From Prostheceraeus crozeri (lineage: Eukaryota; Platyhelminthes; Polycladida; Euryleptidae), in contig CAJQUW010007850.1 in the NCBI GenBank assembly GCA_907163375.1, positions 1 to 64,000 of the forward strand: a DNA stretch of 64,000 nt, given 5' to 3'. Of the stretch, positions 36,765-48,124 are shown piece after piece. The notes under the pieces were generated by a model. That model had not been told where the DNA came from. It did not search any database and worked only from the letters and a program-made list of their open reading frames with translations. Position 1 is the stretch's first letter. Each line of letters opens with the position of its first letter. The position numbers were made by a program, and so were the translations under genes.

Positions 36765-39700
36765 TTCCCAATGGCAAAATCTTAAGAGGGTTATCGGACA
36801 TTATCTGGAAATTCTTTCAGCATCAGAATTTTCTGCAGTGCTGAATCCTCGAATGCAGTTGTACCTGTTCTAGATTTCATAGCGAATCATGCATTGTAAT
36901 GAAAAATACAACTGCGGTTTTATATGGGCTGAAGCTGGTTATCGAATGTAAAACCCATATTATGCTCATTGCGTATTTCCGATCTAGAAGCATGTTATTG
37001 ATGATCTCTATTATTTTTAAATCATCGGTAGTGTGGCTACAATAAGAAATAGACTCACTTTGAAATAATCAATCGACTGCTATATATATGGACCTACGCG
37101 GTTCTACTTCAGTAAGCCTATGTTGTTGATTTTGATTGATACAGTTGTATTCGCTAAATTACTTCACTAAAAATGTCTGAACTTTAGATAATGAATCAAA
37201 CAGATGCGTTAATATCAGCTCACTCTGTCTGTGAGATCTGATCTTAATACGCTATCCTTCTATCACTGTAGAAAAATTCAGCGTCAATACAGTTATGAAG
37301 ATTCATTCATTTGTCAGAACAGTAGCGGTCGATAATTCCCCGCCGCGTCCTTGCAACAAACCGTCTATGCCTGTGACTCATAGTGTGCGTGGTCTGCCGC
37401 CTGTTGTTCCCTGCTTGTTTCATTGTCCTCGCCGTCAAGTGGAAAGCTGCGCAGTAGCTTGACTGCTCGTTCAGTCTCTTGCATGGTCTATCATAGCAAA
37501 GCGCACAACGAGCTCGGTGTTTTCATTGACAATTATTACCACTAAGCGTCGCCGTAGCGAAGGATATTTAAATACATATATGCGCCTTCTTTCTTCATCT
37601 ATCGTCAGTTTCGTGATCGCACCTGTGCTTTTGTCATTTACTTACTTCATCCATCACAGTACATGGAATGTTACTTACGAGACTACCTCACCGAACTGCA
37701 GCATTATTGACGTATCGAAGTGATTGAATAACTCTTTCAACGATACTGAATTATCATAATAACTCGAAAGTTATGAACGCTCGTGTGCAGTCAGTTATCA
37801 CGTATATGAGAGATTTTCCACGCAAGGAAGCAATCAAATTCCCTCTCAATTTATTTATGCAACAGGATTTAAACCATGCATCTCATGTTATTGTGCATCA
37901 AACTACATAGAAAGGGTAAGTTTCGAAATGCGAGCTCAATTTTTACTTGCAAGTCAACATGTAGTCTGCATGCAGCAACTTATGGGTTATCACCCCCACT
38001 TTTCAAATTTCTCTAAAACTTTTAAAATGAACCAATTGTCAAAAAACTTCGTCATGCCAACGTAGTTGGGTATATTTTCCACCCACAGAAAAAGATTTAT
38101 GCAAATCGGAGAAGTAGCCTACTTTTAAACTAGAGACGATAAAGTCAAATGTTCCAATATCAACATGCAGGTTGATCTGACTTCGTCTGTTCGATGCATT
38201 TTACATTCGTGTACTGTGTGCATTGTTCTCTCTCTATTTTCGTCTCATCCACTGCTATTTTAAATCTTCCCACGACCACTATCCGACCTCACTTTTTTAA
38301 AGTTAAATATTTAAGCGTGCGGGATGTGGCTCTGGTCATAATTGTTACTTCACGAATATCTCAAATCTATTGCTATTCGCTCAGATGATGGGGTCAGAAG
38401 AAGTCAGATCAAGCTGTGACATCGCTACATTTTAAGTTATCTTCTCTCAATCAAAAAGCACTTGCCCAATTTGCATGAATTTTGGTATGCGGGTAGAAAA
38501 TATGCTCAACTAAGTTTACTGCAAGATTTGTGACGATTCATTCACTTTGTTGATTTTACACACATTTCTAAACGTGGGGGGAGGTATCAAGTACCAAAAT
38601 GTTTTTTGAAGACTCAAATCAACAAATTTGAATGTTATTTGGATTCATGGATCATGATCATGTATAGACCTTCCGCATCTGCTCCTGATTATCTATATCT
38701 GCTCTTGTAATTTCGTAATTGCGACTTTAAAATTTATGCCACTAATTAAGTATTCTTCTCAGTTACTTCATTTTTGAAACTGATTGACGTTCCTTTTAAA
38801 TTGTGCAGTGTATTATCAGTGTAATCAATTAAGACTTACTTTTTATTACAGACCTAGATTCTGTTACGCAATTTAGAAAAATAATTTTGATGTTTTATGA
38901 TAACTAGAAAGTTTATTTACATGTTGACTCACTGCTACTCTTTCATCTCAAAAAGTGCTTTTTGATCTGAAATTATTATTGGTATTTTACTTAGGTCTAG
39001 GTACAGCTGGTGCATGTTTACTGAGTCACCATGAATTACATGTACATCAAAATACGTCATCACATAAGCGGCTGTCAAGTGGGTATTACATTTGCAGATT
39101 TCATCATTTTAATTAATAGATATATTAAAATGAAAGTATTGTTGAAATTTAACAAAATAAAGCAATAGTGAATTCATTTATCTATCTAGCCTACGTACTG
39201 CCTCCACAAGCAAAGTTGGAATTATTTACTTTTACTATTGACTAATATGATAATATAATATATGATTAAATGTTTAAAATGATTTAATATGTTTAAATTA
39301 ACCCTTCAAGCCTTATATTTGCAAACTGAATAGACTTGTAAGATATTCTTTGGCTATTCATTACACCTAGTTTCAGATCCTCCAAAATCTGCGAGATTTC
39401 TTTCCAAACAATTATATGTTTCTGTATTATTTCTGACAAATGTGTCTATTTGGTACAGTTGCCAATAATTGCTTTTGGAAAAATCAACATCAATTTCATG
39501 AATCCAGTCTTAGTAACGAAAGATGAATGTCATTCTCTAATTCTGGTGAGCTTTGAGCCTTTTATTCATCATGTGTCAACTTTAACGGATTTTCTTGTAA
39601 TTGTAGAATAATTTATGAATGAATTTCACATACACCGAAAATGTGCTTGTTGAAATCATATCTTCAGCAAACAAAACCCATCGCGATGAGATCTCAAAAC

Positions 39701-39820
39701 AACCATTTGGAGTCCATTTGGAGTTCGACTACAGAACACATGACAATCATAACATGGTGAGTGTATATTTCCTAACTTGGTTATTCTTATTTGTAGTCTG
39801 TGCCATGGGGTTTCACGAAG
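36765..39820. other. interior of the 4-kb unit, no gene recognised
   Basis: AT-rich sequence with only short frames. A run at 37517-37723 (68 residues) has a hydrophobic stretch but no recognisable family. There is no DDE-type motif block or zinc-binding domain. Confidence 0.45.
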
Positions 39821-39825
39821 GCCAA

Positions 39826-40317
39826 GCCAATTGAGTCGGTGACCACCAGTGTGTCGACGATCAATCCAAGTCAAGCATGTAGTTAGAACAACAATATGTT
39901 GTAAGTGTAATAAAAAGCTTTGGTAAAATGAAGACAAATTTATGCAACTTTGGTAAAATATCATCAAAGAACAGATACTGCTCACCGTGTTTCACAAATA
40001 TACACGGATGCGCTAATGGTTTTTGAATTATATTTTGACAACATTTTTTCATACGTTTCTGATAAAACTAACGATTAACCATTTGGAGACAAGGACGAAA
40101 GATAGTTAGTTTCATCAGAAACTTCAGGCAAAATGATGATAAAAATGCCTCAACTTTAAATGCCTGAAAGAGAGTGTAATATTTCACTCAAGTTGCATGG
40201 ATTTAACTCTATTTGGCCACGGCTTTTCATTACACTAACTAGTTATTGTTCCTCGAACCGCATGCTTGACTTCAGATTGATGGTCGGCAAACTGGTGGTC
40301 ACCGACTCACTGGCCAA
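39826..40317. repeat. long imperfect palindrome near the right end of the 4-kb unit
   Basis: GTCGGTGACCACCAG near 39835 is inverted as CTGGTGGTCACCGAC near 40295. The arms stay alignable inward through GTGTAATAAAAAGC and AATTTATGCAACTT. The centre has GTTTCTGATAAAACTAAC near 40055 against its one-mismatch inverse near 40108. Each arm is about 200 bp with gaps. Confidence 0.65.
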
Positions 40318-40465
40318 CTGTGAGCCAACGTTAGGTCGATGGTCGGCAAATTGGTGGTCACAGACATACTGGCCAACTGTGAGCCGACGTCGGCTTTGGA
40401 TCGCAATGCGACCATTCGCCAACCGTCGGCATATCAGCGGCCACCGACTCACTGGCCAACTGTCA
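40279..40465. repeat. sub-terminal GGTCGGCAAA...CTGGCCAACTGT tandem units
   Basis: Three degenerate copies of a unit starting GATGGTCGGCAAA and ending ACTGGCCAACTGT. The first two are 59 bp apart and the third is longer. They lie just inside the right terminus of the 4-kb unit. Confidence 0.7.
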
Positions 40466-40711
40466 ACCAACGTCGGCAGAAAGTCGATTTGGCCGATCGT
40501 GCGACCTCGAGCCGACGTCGCCTTTACCACAGGGATGTTTGCACTCGTCTCTGATTAAGGGCAGAGCGGTCACAGTAGGGACTAAATCAAGGACTTTAAT
40601 CACCCCAAATAATAGAGAAACTTTTCATGACTCCCTGCCTCCCCTCTGTGATTCATGCCTCATAAAAAAAACTTGAATGGAAAGCACCAGCTTAGTCATT
40701 TAGTCATAATT

Positions 40712-41010
40712 CTTAACATGGGATATCTTCAGGTCATTTCCATAATGCATACGCTAGCGCCTCCGATCGATGATGTATGTAAAAATGTATTTAAAGACAG
40801 CAAGTTTCAGCTAAACTTTGATGAAGACGTTGTGCACGACGACAAAAAAGTAGCGATCTGATTATCTTTTTAAACAGCATGAACTGTATGCCCTAGAGAT
40901 GGTTCTATACTTATCGCTGTGCTTTTCGCTTAATCATAGAAAACACAAAAAATGTCATTTTATCGAAAACTATAATCTGCATCCCATTGTATTTATATGC
41001 TGTGATTATA
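40712..41010. mobile_element. F2 relic, diverged
   Basis: ATCTTCAGGTCATTTCC near 40730 and the later TTTTCGCTTAATCATAGAAA word match internal parts of both arms of the F2 foldback element. No ends are preserved. Confidence 0.5.
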
Positions 41011-41014
41011 TTCA

Positions 41015-42355
41015 ATAAATTTTGAAACATGGATTTTTACAGAGATCCCGCAGGAAATTAACTTTCCCAGTCTCCAGATTGTGATTTGTGTTGTGGAAGA
41101 CAGTCAATGCTGTGAAATGTCTTAAATTGACCACATACTCAAAGATAGTGCAGTGAATCTCTGAGTAAGTAGCACTCCACTAGGATTCCATCTCTAATAT
41201 TGTATTTCCTATTATCTATCGAGTAATTGTCAATATAAGATGACAAATTACAAACCTTCGTCATGTTGAAATACAGATGAACTCATGAAGAAGTCTGTAA
41301 GAGGAACACAAATTTCAAAATCAATGCTTCCATAGCACTGTTATTGCCACGAACGCTATAAGAAACACTTTAGTTTCCTGGTGTAATTGTTGTTGTACTT
41401 AAGTCAATTATCTTAATATCTGCTGTTTTGAAGACATTTAACTTTTCAAAATACATTTCATTTTCCTCGACGTCATATCGAAAATACGATAGTTTGACGT
41501 CATTAGCCCACAGCTGGAACACTAAATGGCAGATTCAGTTTTGTTAATTTGCAAATTATGGCCTCGCAGATATTTCAAGTCCTCGTTTACGTCATCTACA
41601 GTTTGCCGATGGCATCATCAATTATCTGTCATGATCCTTTCTTTGACAATCATGGAGTTTGTCTGCTCTGGAACACAAGTGTCAGACTCAGAAATTGATG
41701 TGATGCTCAACGCTTTTTCGGTGAACATGACGGGGAGTTAATAACTGGTCAGAATGCCATCAATCTGAACACCGAGAAATTGGAGCTGCCCCAGTTGTAC
41801 TATATCGGACTGACTGATACATTCGATGAGAGGGGGACCAAATCGTATATGATGATCGATCTGTGTATTTCATTATTTGAATGGTAATCACAATATACAA
41901 GGAAACTTACGTGTACAATGTAAGTTAGTCAGTAAACTCTTCAAGCAGTATACGATAAAGCGAAGTGCATGTATAATAAAATCATTGCAAAGTTAGATTA
42001 AGCGCATGCACCAGGCTGACGATGAAAACTGGTGTTGTAAAGTCTCGCCATGTAAGGGAAGAAAGAGTTACCATGTCTGTCAGTTCTTATTGCTGGAAGA
42101 CGGAAATGTCCAGATGTGGTGAGTGTGGGCGGAACACAAGTACTTAATATGTGATTTTCCTGCTCAACTATACTTTTTCACGTTCTCATGCACAACGACA
42201 AGTGACGTTCAGTAATAGATGAGCAATTGCACCGCAAATTATAGCTCAACTTATAATTGCCTTCTAAGCGCCATCCGGAAATGATGCGATGACCTCAATT
42301 ATCGATGCGTTTTAAGATGTTAGCCTGTTTTTTTATTCAATCCGGTAAATAAGGG
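41015..42355. other. non-coding interval, no gene recognised
   Basis: Short frames only. Nothing in this span resembles a known domain or element terminus. Confidence 0.4.
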
Positions 42356-42361
42356 ACAGGC

Positions 42362-43105
42362 TTACTCCATCAGCGCACGAATAGTTGCTGTATAAATTTC
42401 ATGCAGTGACTCTTCAGATGTGAAGTACTTTAATTTGCGTAATATGTGAAAGCGTTGTGACCACTTCACTCTTAAATATTCAACTTGCGAACTCCAGTTC
42501 AATTGATCATTGAAAATAATCCCAAGAAAATTCAAACAGGAGACGCATTCAATCTTCGGCATGACTGAGAAGCAAAGAGGCTGGCGGGTGACCATCAAGC
42601 ATTTAGATTTTTTCATATTTACTTTCATACCACCAATCCAAAATATTATCCACTTCTCAATCAATCAACTTTTGAATTTCCATTAAGGATCTGGAGATGA
42701 TAGGTACAACGATCGTGATATTTTCCGCATATTTCGTTGTCACCGAAGAAGCCAATGATGGAGAAAAATCACTGAGGTAAGCAAAAAAGATAGCCGGCCC
42801 GAGCACTGAACCCTGTGGAATTCCTTGTGCAATGCTTATTTTGTTTTGTAGAGAGGTGTTATCGCTCAACTTCAATTGACCCGTTCTGCCACTGAAATAG
42901 TTTTCCAGCCACTTTAAGAAACCAATCGGAAAATTCTGAGAATACAGCTTCTTTATTGAACGACGGTGATCAACGCGGTCGAAAGCATTCGATAGGTCAA
43001 AACTTAAACTCGCAGTTCCAAAATTTGAAAATCGTCATAAAATTTGGTTGCAGCGTTGTAAATATTCAGAAGGGCTGTAGTAGTTGAAGCAGATCTGCGG
43101 AAGTC
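42362..43105 (-). pseudogene. LINE reverse transcriptase fragment
   Basis: Reading leftward: STTALLNIYNAATKF-like remains, then motif A as FDLSNAFDRVDHR. IGFLKWLENYFSGRTGQLKL and the strong GIPQGSVLGP follow. The catalytic block is KYAENITIVVP, where active enzymes have YADD. The thumb side follows with MKKSKCLMVTRQP, LNFLGIIFNDQLNW and a C-terminal helix ending ATIRALME. The frame shifts at least twice, once between motif A and the upstream helix and again near 42660. Both ends are missing. The catalytic Asp pair is changed, so it is dead. It belongs to the non-LTR class with the CR1/Jockey-like motif style; the clade is uncertain. Confidence 0.85.
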
Positions 43106-43589
43106 GATATATTATATCGGCATATATATGTTCATATGAAAAAACGTTTTTTCGAGTCTTGACATCAGTCTCCCCGTTAGGTACTTGCAGGAGGGACCAC
43201 GTGAAGGTTGCCAACTGTCCGCTCTCCCCAATCGTGACGGTTGGAGATGGATCGATGGCAGTCTGACACCGAGATGTACCAACTTAGCTTGGAACATTGG
43301 GAAGCAGTGTGATTACATTATGCTAATGACTAGCGTTGGTTAATTCTTTTGATGTTATAGAAGTGAATGGCAATTGAAACTGGCAGCCAATGCCCGTGTG
43401 CCAACCAAAACAAGGATTAACATCTTCATCGAAAACTCAACGATCCCATAAATTCCGAGAAGTCCAATTTTTCAAATTCAACGACCCAGATGATGACGCA
43501 GGAGAGGGAGGATGTGCTCGTGTTGTCAATGATGTGAAGAGAATCAAAGATTGCGCTGTTGAATGCTCGAGTGAAGAATATGACTGGTG

Positions 43590-45874
43590 CACAGCGTAGG
43601 TACATTAGGTAGAGTGGTAACTCCGGATTTATTGAATCCTCAATGTGTATACACCTTCGATTTTATTAAATGAACTCAAGGGTGATACAGTTGGTATTGT
43701 CACCAAATGTGAGAGATGCAAATTTTTTCAGTTTTGCAGAAATTACAACGGAATTGAGTGATCATGATTGTAATGCAGAAGGAATGATGACATTTTACAG
43801 ATCCTCCGTGTCATCACAGCCTTGGTGAAATTATGTTTGTTAAATTAGCAACTCGATGACCTGCTATTGCTTTCATGCTCAACCTCAAGATAATCTTCTT
43901 ATGCGTGATCATATGAAAAGCAACCTGCCAATGGTAGAGCAAAATAACATGATCAAGGACAATGATTTCAATCAACTTTGAAAGATGTAAATGGGTCCAC
44001 ATCTCCGTTCAGATTCAAGAAGTGAAACATGAATTTGGTGAATCAAAATCATGCCGGTGAAATTTGAATTTAAAACTTGAAATTTCAGCCAAGAAAGCAC
44101 GAATAATATCGCGACTTTTTTTTTTGAAGACTTCCATTACAATAAGGATCATGAAATTCCCTTGATAATCAGCTTAATTTCCGCTTAGTTGGGATGATTA
44201 TTGGCAAGTATTCATTCATTTTGATATCCAACTTGTTTCATACTATTTATATAGGGGTGTCATCTCGGTAGCATATAAATTGGCAAAATCTTGACCTTTT
44301 ACAACTGCTGAATTATTTTTTTGGACCACGGGAACGCAATCTCCGCAAAAACTGAATCTTTTGATATAAAAATGTTCACTGTAAACGGATACTTTTTTGA
44401 GTCGACACTTTACCTATATATACCTCACGGTGTGTTTTTTAGGGGTTATACCTCAAGTTTCATGCCCACTCTGGAAACCAAATGGAGGTTGTTCCACATG
44501 TCCTAGGAAGTGTAAAGAAACAAATTTGAAAATAATCTGTCGAGCCCTTTTCTTTCAGCAGCTGGTTTCCACTTTTTCGCTTTTTTGCATAATTGTCATA
44601 GCTCGCTTTCCTGGAAATTATATGACCTTGTCCATATCTCTGACATAAATAGTTGCTGAAATATCAAATATGTAGCTAGTTATTGATAATCTTACAATGA
44701 AGGGAACCGTATTTGACATTAGGATTCATTGCCGAAAAAATCATATTGAAGATTTTTGTACTTTGCAAATGCTTGGATTAGGTCTTTTCAGCGAGCAGGC
44801 AAGTGAAGCAGTTCATCACAATTTCTCCATAACGTGGCAAAATATCAAAGTTTCAAAATTTCTTCGATGGATAATTCAGAATACCATAAAAAGCTCTTAA
44901 AAGCTGTGTGCACTTACAACAGTCATCATAATTGACTGCTTTTCTTTATTCTTGAAGTGATTTTCCTATATGTGTGCGGTAGTTCATATGAGCAAATCGG
45001 CTTACCCTCATTCTAATTTTGATTATTCGCTATATTTGGTCATAATCTGGTTATTATTGCTATATAGACATGTTAATATTAGGGGAATTTTTTTCAACCG
45101 CGTTTTTTCAAGGGTGAGCGATTATCATGGAAATATAAGCCATTCATTAGCTTTTACACAGTGACTATTCTTATAGGGTTCTAGCATTCAGTTTTGTCGA
45201 TGAAATACGAGGCATAAAACAACGCAAATTAAAAGTTTCAAAATGGAAAAGGTGTTAGACTGCTATCATCAAATTAGTGTTTTCATCTAAACTTCCAATT
45301 GTTTTTTCATAGAGTAGATACGATGCAAGCATTAATTGGCCTACAGAATTGATTAGGCATGCATGCAAAGAGAGTAAAACAGCTTCAATGTCATCAGTAT
45401 AGCTTACCAGATAAAAATACATTTTTCTGATCTCTATAATCATATAAGCAACTGTATGCATTTCAGCAACTATTTAGAGTTTTGTCAGAGATATGGACAA
45501 GGTCATATAATTTCGAGGAAAGCGTGCTATGACAATTATGCAAAAAAGCGAAAAAGTGGAAAACCAGCTGCTGAAAGAAAAGGGCTCGACAGATTATTTT
45601 CAATTTGCATTTAAAGTATTTCCTAGGACATGTGAAGCAATCTGCATTTGGTTTGTAGAGTGGGCACATTACTTCAAGGAAAATGTATTAGAACAATTAT
45701 GTGGAAAAGCAGAAAAGTGCAAAAAAGCTGCTGAAAGAAAAGGACTCGATAGATTTTTTCAAATTTGTTTTTTTACACTTCCTAGGACATGTGGAACAAT
45801 CTCCATTTGGTTTCCAGAGTGGGCATGAAACTTGAGGTATAACCCCTAAAAAACACACCGTGACCTACTCTATG
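43590..45874 (-). mobile_element. F1 copy 5, inverted, interrupted by another element
   Basis: It starts CACAGCGTAGGTACATTAGG (diverged from CATAGAG) and ends TACTCTATG at 45874. Positions 44426-45862 plus one ACCT belong to a later insertion. The flanks GACTGGTG (43582-43589) and GACCGGTG (45875-45882) match at seven of eight bases, confirming 8-bp duplications for this family. The host site is the PAN-like exon. Confidence 0.85.
44422..45866. mobile_element. CMC/Chapaev-like non-autonomous transposon nested in F1 copy 5
   Basis: The element is 44426-45862 (1437 bp). Its left end CACGGTGTGTTTTTTAGGGG is exactly inverted at the right end (...ACACACCGTG), and the ends stay highly alike for about 150 bp. 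ACCT flanks both sides, a 4-bp duplication. Termini starting CAC with 4-bp duplications are typical of the Chapaev branch of the CMC superfamily. A Transib/RAG-like assignment would need five bases and does not fit. The right side carries an additional 160-bp copy of the end segment (45529-45690). There is no transposase frame. Confidence 0.8.
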
Positions 45875-46003
45875 GACCGGTGTGTCGCTTTGTATCATCA
45901 TGCTGTTTCTGGAATATGCAAGCTGGGGTTGTACATTGACCAGAATGTGGAGTAGACATCTGTGACTGGATGGAAGAAGTTCGTGAGGAAACAGAGCTAC
46001 TAC

Positions 46004-46560
46004 AGAGCTGATCATTAAAACGAAGCACCTACATTTCACTGGAATTCAATCGATTCTCATGTCTTCCAATTCATGATTGACTTGTATCCGTTATTGGATT
46101 TGCTGAGCAGTGGTCAAAATATCAAAATCATTCAATTTACAAATCGCATTCGTTCAGTATAAAGACAATGAATCATGCACGGGAGAAAGAGTATTTTCTG
46201 AGCTCCCTTTTGATACACTGGTCGTCAAAATTGGTGAACTAGGAAAAAGTCAGTGATATTGTAAAGTTATCACAAAATCATGACTCTTTTGGCTGAAAAA
46301 AGCTATGTTCCCAGTTTCCCTTCAAAAATGTATATGTCTGGAATTTACGGAATCCTTGTAATGAAAGAAGTTCGGATATGAAAGCTACAGTCAAATAAGT
46401 TCAATAGTTCTTTTTCAAACTACTCTAACCGTTTTTCTCATTACCGCTTAAGTGCACAAACAACATGTAAGGTGAACGAAGGTTCAAAACAAAACAATCA
46501 GCGAAAGAATGTCTTTATTCTGTCACAGTGAATGCAGATTGTTTACCTCGTATGCTTGCT
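46004..46560. mobile_element. F3 partial copy
   Basis: CTACAGAGCTGATCATTAAA, then AATTCAATCGATTCTCATG, and later GTGAACGAAGGTTCAAAACA and CAGCGAAAGAATGTCTTT match the foldback element at 28798-29506 and the sequence inside it. The arms are incomplete. Confidence 0.6.
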
Positions 46561-46564
46561 GCAA

Positions 46565-48120
46565 GAAAATGTACAGTATATCTAATATGTTATCTAATAA
46601 GCCATAGTTAAGCTTATTTCATAATGCAATCCATCAGCCTATAGGGCAATGTTTTGCAGAAATGAAGTGCGGCTTTCTTTGAAGCAAATAGAAAGACGGT
46701 CATCTGTTGGTGGGTGAAGTGGTGTGCTGTTAAATTCTCGGTTATATCAAGCAAATCGATGCCGATTGACCTTCACTACCTTGAGTTTGCGGTTGCTAGG
46801 GTCAACACTTTATATTGAATTTTGCTTTTCAATGGCACTGCTTATTGAACGTTATATGTTGTGATTCGATTCTCTCAACAGATTTGGAAATGTTGTTTCA
46901 CAGGACATTCTGTTCATCTAACGGACGCTACACGGCCTTGAAAATGCGTTATCCAAGTGAAATCAATATTTTTATTGTAGCTTACGGCCCTATTGCTGAT
47001 TGGTCAAGGAGCTATAATCTTTGTGCGTTTTCAAGCATTTAGCGACGCTTTTCTATTTGATATGTAATTTCAGATCAGAGAGGGAAACGGATCTGCTTAC
47101 GGATGACAGTTTAAAGGTCATTCATCTGACGCTTTCTTTTCGACTCAATCAGATCACATGTGAATAGGTTAACTTGTGTGATATTTTGGATGAGTGAGCT
47201 GAGATATCTGCGTTCCGTGTCTGAGTCATGTAAAGGATTATAATTAATTATCATTAAAGGATCTCAATTATGTGAATTTGAAGGACTATGGTAGAGCACA
47301 TTCGAGCTGAGCATCGCGGAATACCGAAATTCGATCGCGATCGCGGATTAAATTCAGACTTATCTCCGCGATTCCGCGATTTTGTTTGAAAATGTCAGAA
47401 ACTTTGAAGATCAATTAATCCACATATTTTATTAGTTGAAAAACATATCTTTAGTTTTTGTTTAATTACCTACCAAATTAATCTTTAAGATGTCTGATAT
47501 TCCTTGAAAGATTGTAAAAATAAATTGCACTGTAATAATAGGCTCCTATGATTTCTTTTGGCCATAGCAATTTAAATCAAAAATATTTGTTTTAGTATTT
47601 GATCGGTGGCGACAGTATAGCCTAACTGCTACTGTGTTTCTAAAATTTCTTTAATGTGAATGATTTATTCTCATACAGAGCGCCTTCAGATCCGTCTGAA
47701 TATGTTTAAGACGTATCCTCGAGTTCTTGAGTCCCTGTTATCATAACGAATATATGGAGTATACTTGTATGTGGATTATAAGAAAGACCGACCAAACCGT
47801 TGACACGCAATTTATTGGATAAACAGTTCGTTGTTAAGGCAAGTCATATTTAGTCGTTCACAAGTGATGATTTATGTGATACATACAAACAACAGCTCAC
47901 ATACACTCCACAGTATAGCACTTGCATTCGAATCAGTGTCACGATCTACGGCGGCACACATAGGCTGCCAGATCATTCACTTCAACTTAACAAACAAGAG
48001 TAGGTCTACAAGCCTATGACATGACAATTGCATGCCTCCTTAGCTAAACACAATTGTAAAAATTAAACATTAGGCCTACAGCAAGCACTATAATCATGAA
48101 ATTCTTTCAGTTACTTAGCA
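46565..48120. other. non-coding interval, no gene recognised
   Basis: A small GC-rich palindromic cluster (CGCGATCGCGGA) lies at about 47320-47380, and a TAGGCCTA octamer at 48071. No coding or RNA gene is evident. Confidence 0.4.
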
Positions 48121-48124
48121 AAGG

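Larger units (their letters stand above)
36461..40534. mobile_element. 4.07-kb unit with 18-bp perfect terminal inverted repeats
   Basis: CCCTGTGGTAAAGGCGAC at 36461-36478 is exactly inverted at 40517-40534. Both ends continue inward with different arrangements of a GGTCGGC/GCCGAC-rich short repeat (to about 36760 on the left, and from about 40270 on the right). This kind of sub-terminal repeat is common in cut-and-paste elements. The interior of roughly 3.5 kb shows no transposase-like frame. I cannot assign the superfamily because the target duplication is at best two bases. Two short elements with the same ends is an alternative reading, though the nesting in F1 copy 4 favours a single unit. 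Confidence 0.6.
43384..45954 (+). pseudogene. PAN/apple-like domain exon, split by a transposon
   Basis: The first part (43384-43589) encodes a Lys/Ser-rich lead, then FREVQFFKFNDPDDDAGE and GGCARVVNDVKRIKDCAVEC, ending EEYDW plus two bases. After the F1 insertion, skipping one copy of the 8-bp target duplication, the same frame continues from 45883 as CVALYHHAVSGICKLGLYID, with a TAG soon after (45952-45954). The cysteine pattern with a central helix and the late C-x-L is that of PAN/apple-type extracellular binding modules. A possible splice acceptor is the CAG at 43384-43386; an in-frame TGA lies just upstream. No convincing donor follows. Other exons were not found in the window. It is probably a host exon, now interrupted. 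Domain assignment is from the pattern alone. Confidence 0.55.

Noticed and set aside
40160-40558. 132-residue frame rich in Trp, Pro and Thr
   Set aside because: It follows the GGTCGGC sub-terminal repeats of the 4-kb unit; frames appear on both strands, as expected for repeat DNA.
44426-44440. RAG/Transib recombination signal, from the CACGGTG heptamer-like start
   Set aside because: Transib and ProtoRAG insertions duplicate five bases; here four bases (ACCT) match and the fifth does not, and there is no nonamer.
45529-45828. 99-residue plus-strand frame with internal repeats
   Set aside because: It lies wholly in the duplicated end segment of the Chapaev-like element; the repeat in the protein is the repeat in the DNA.
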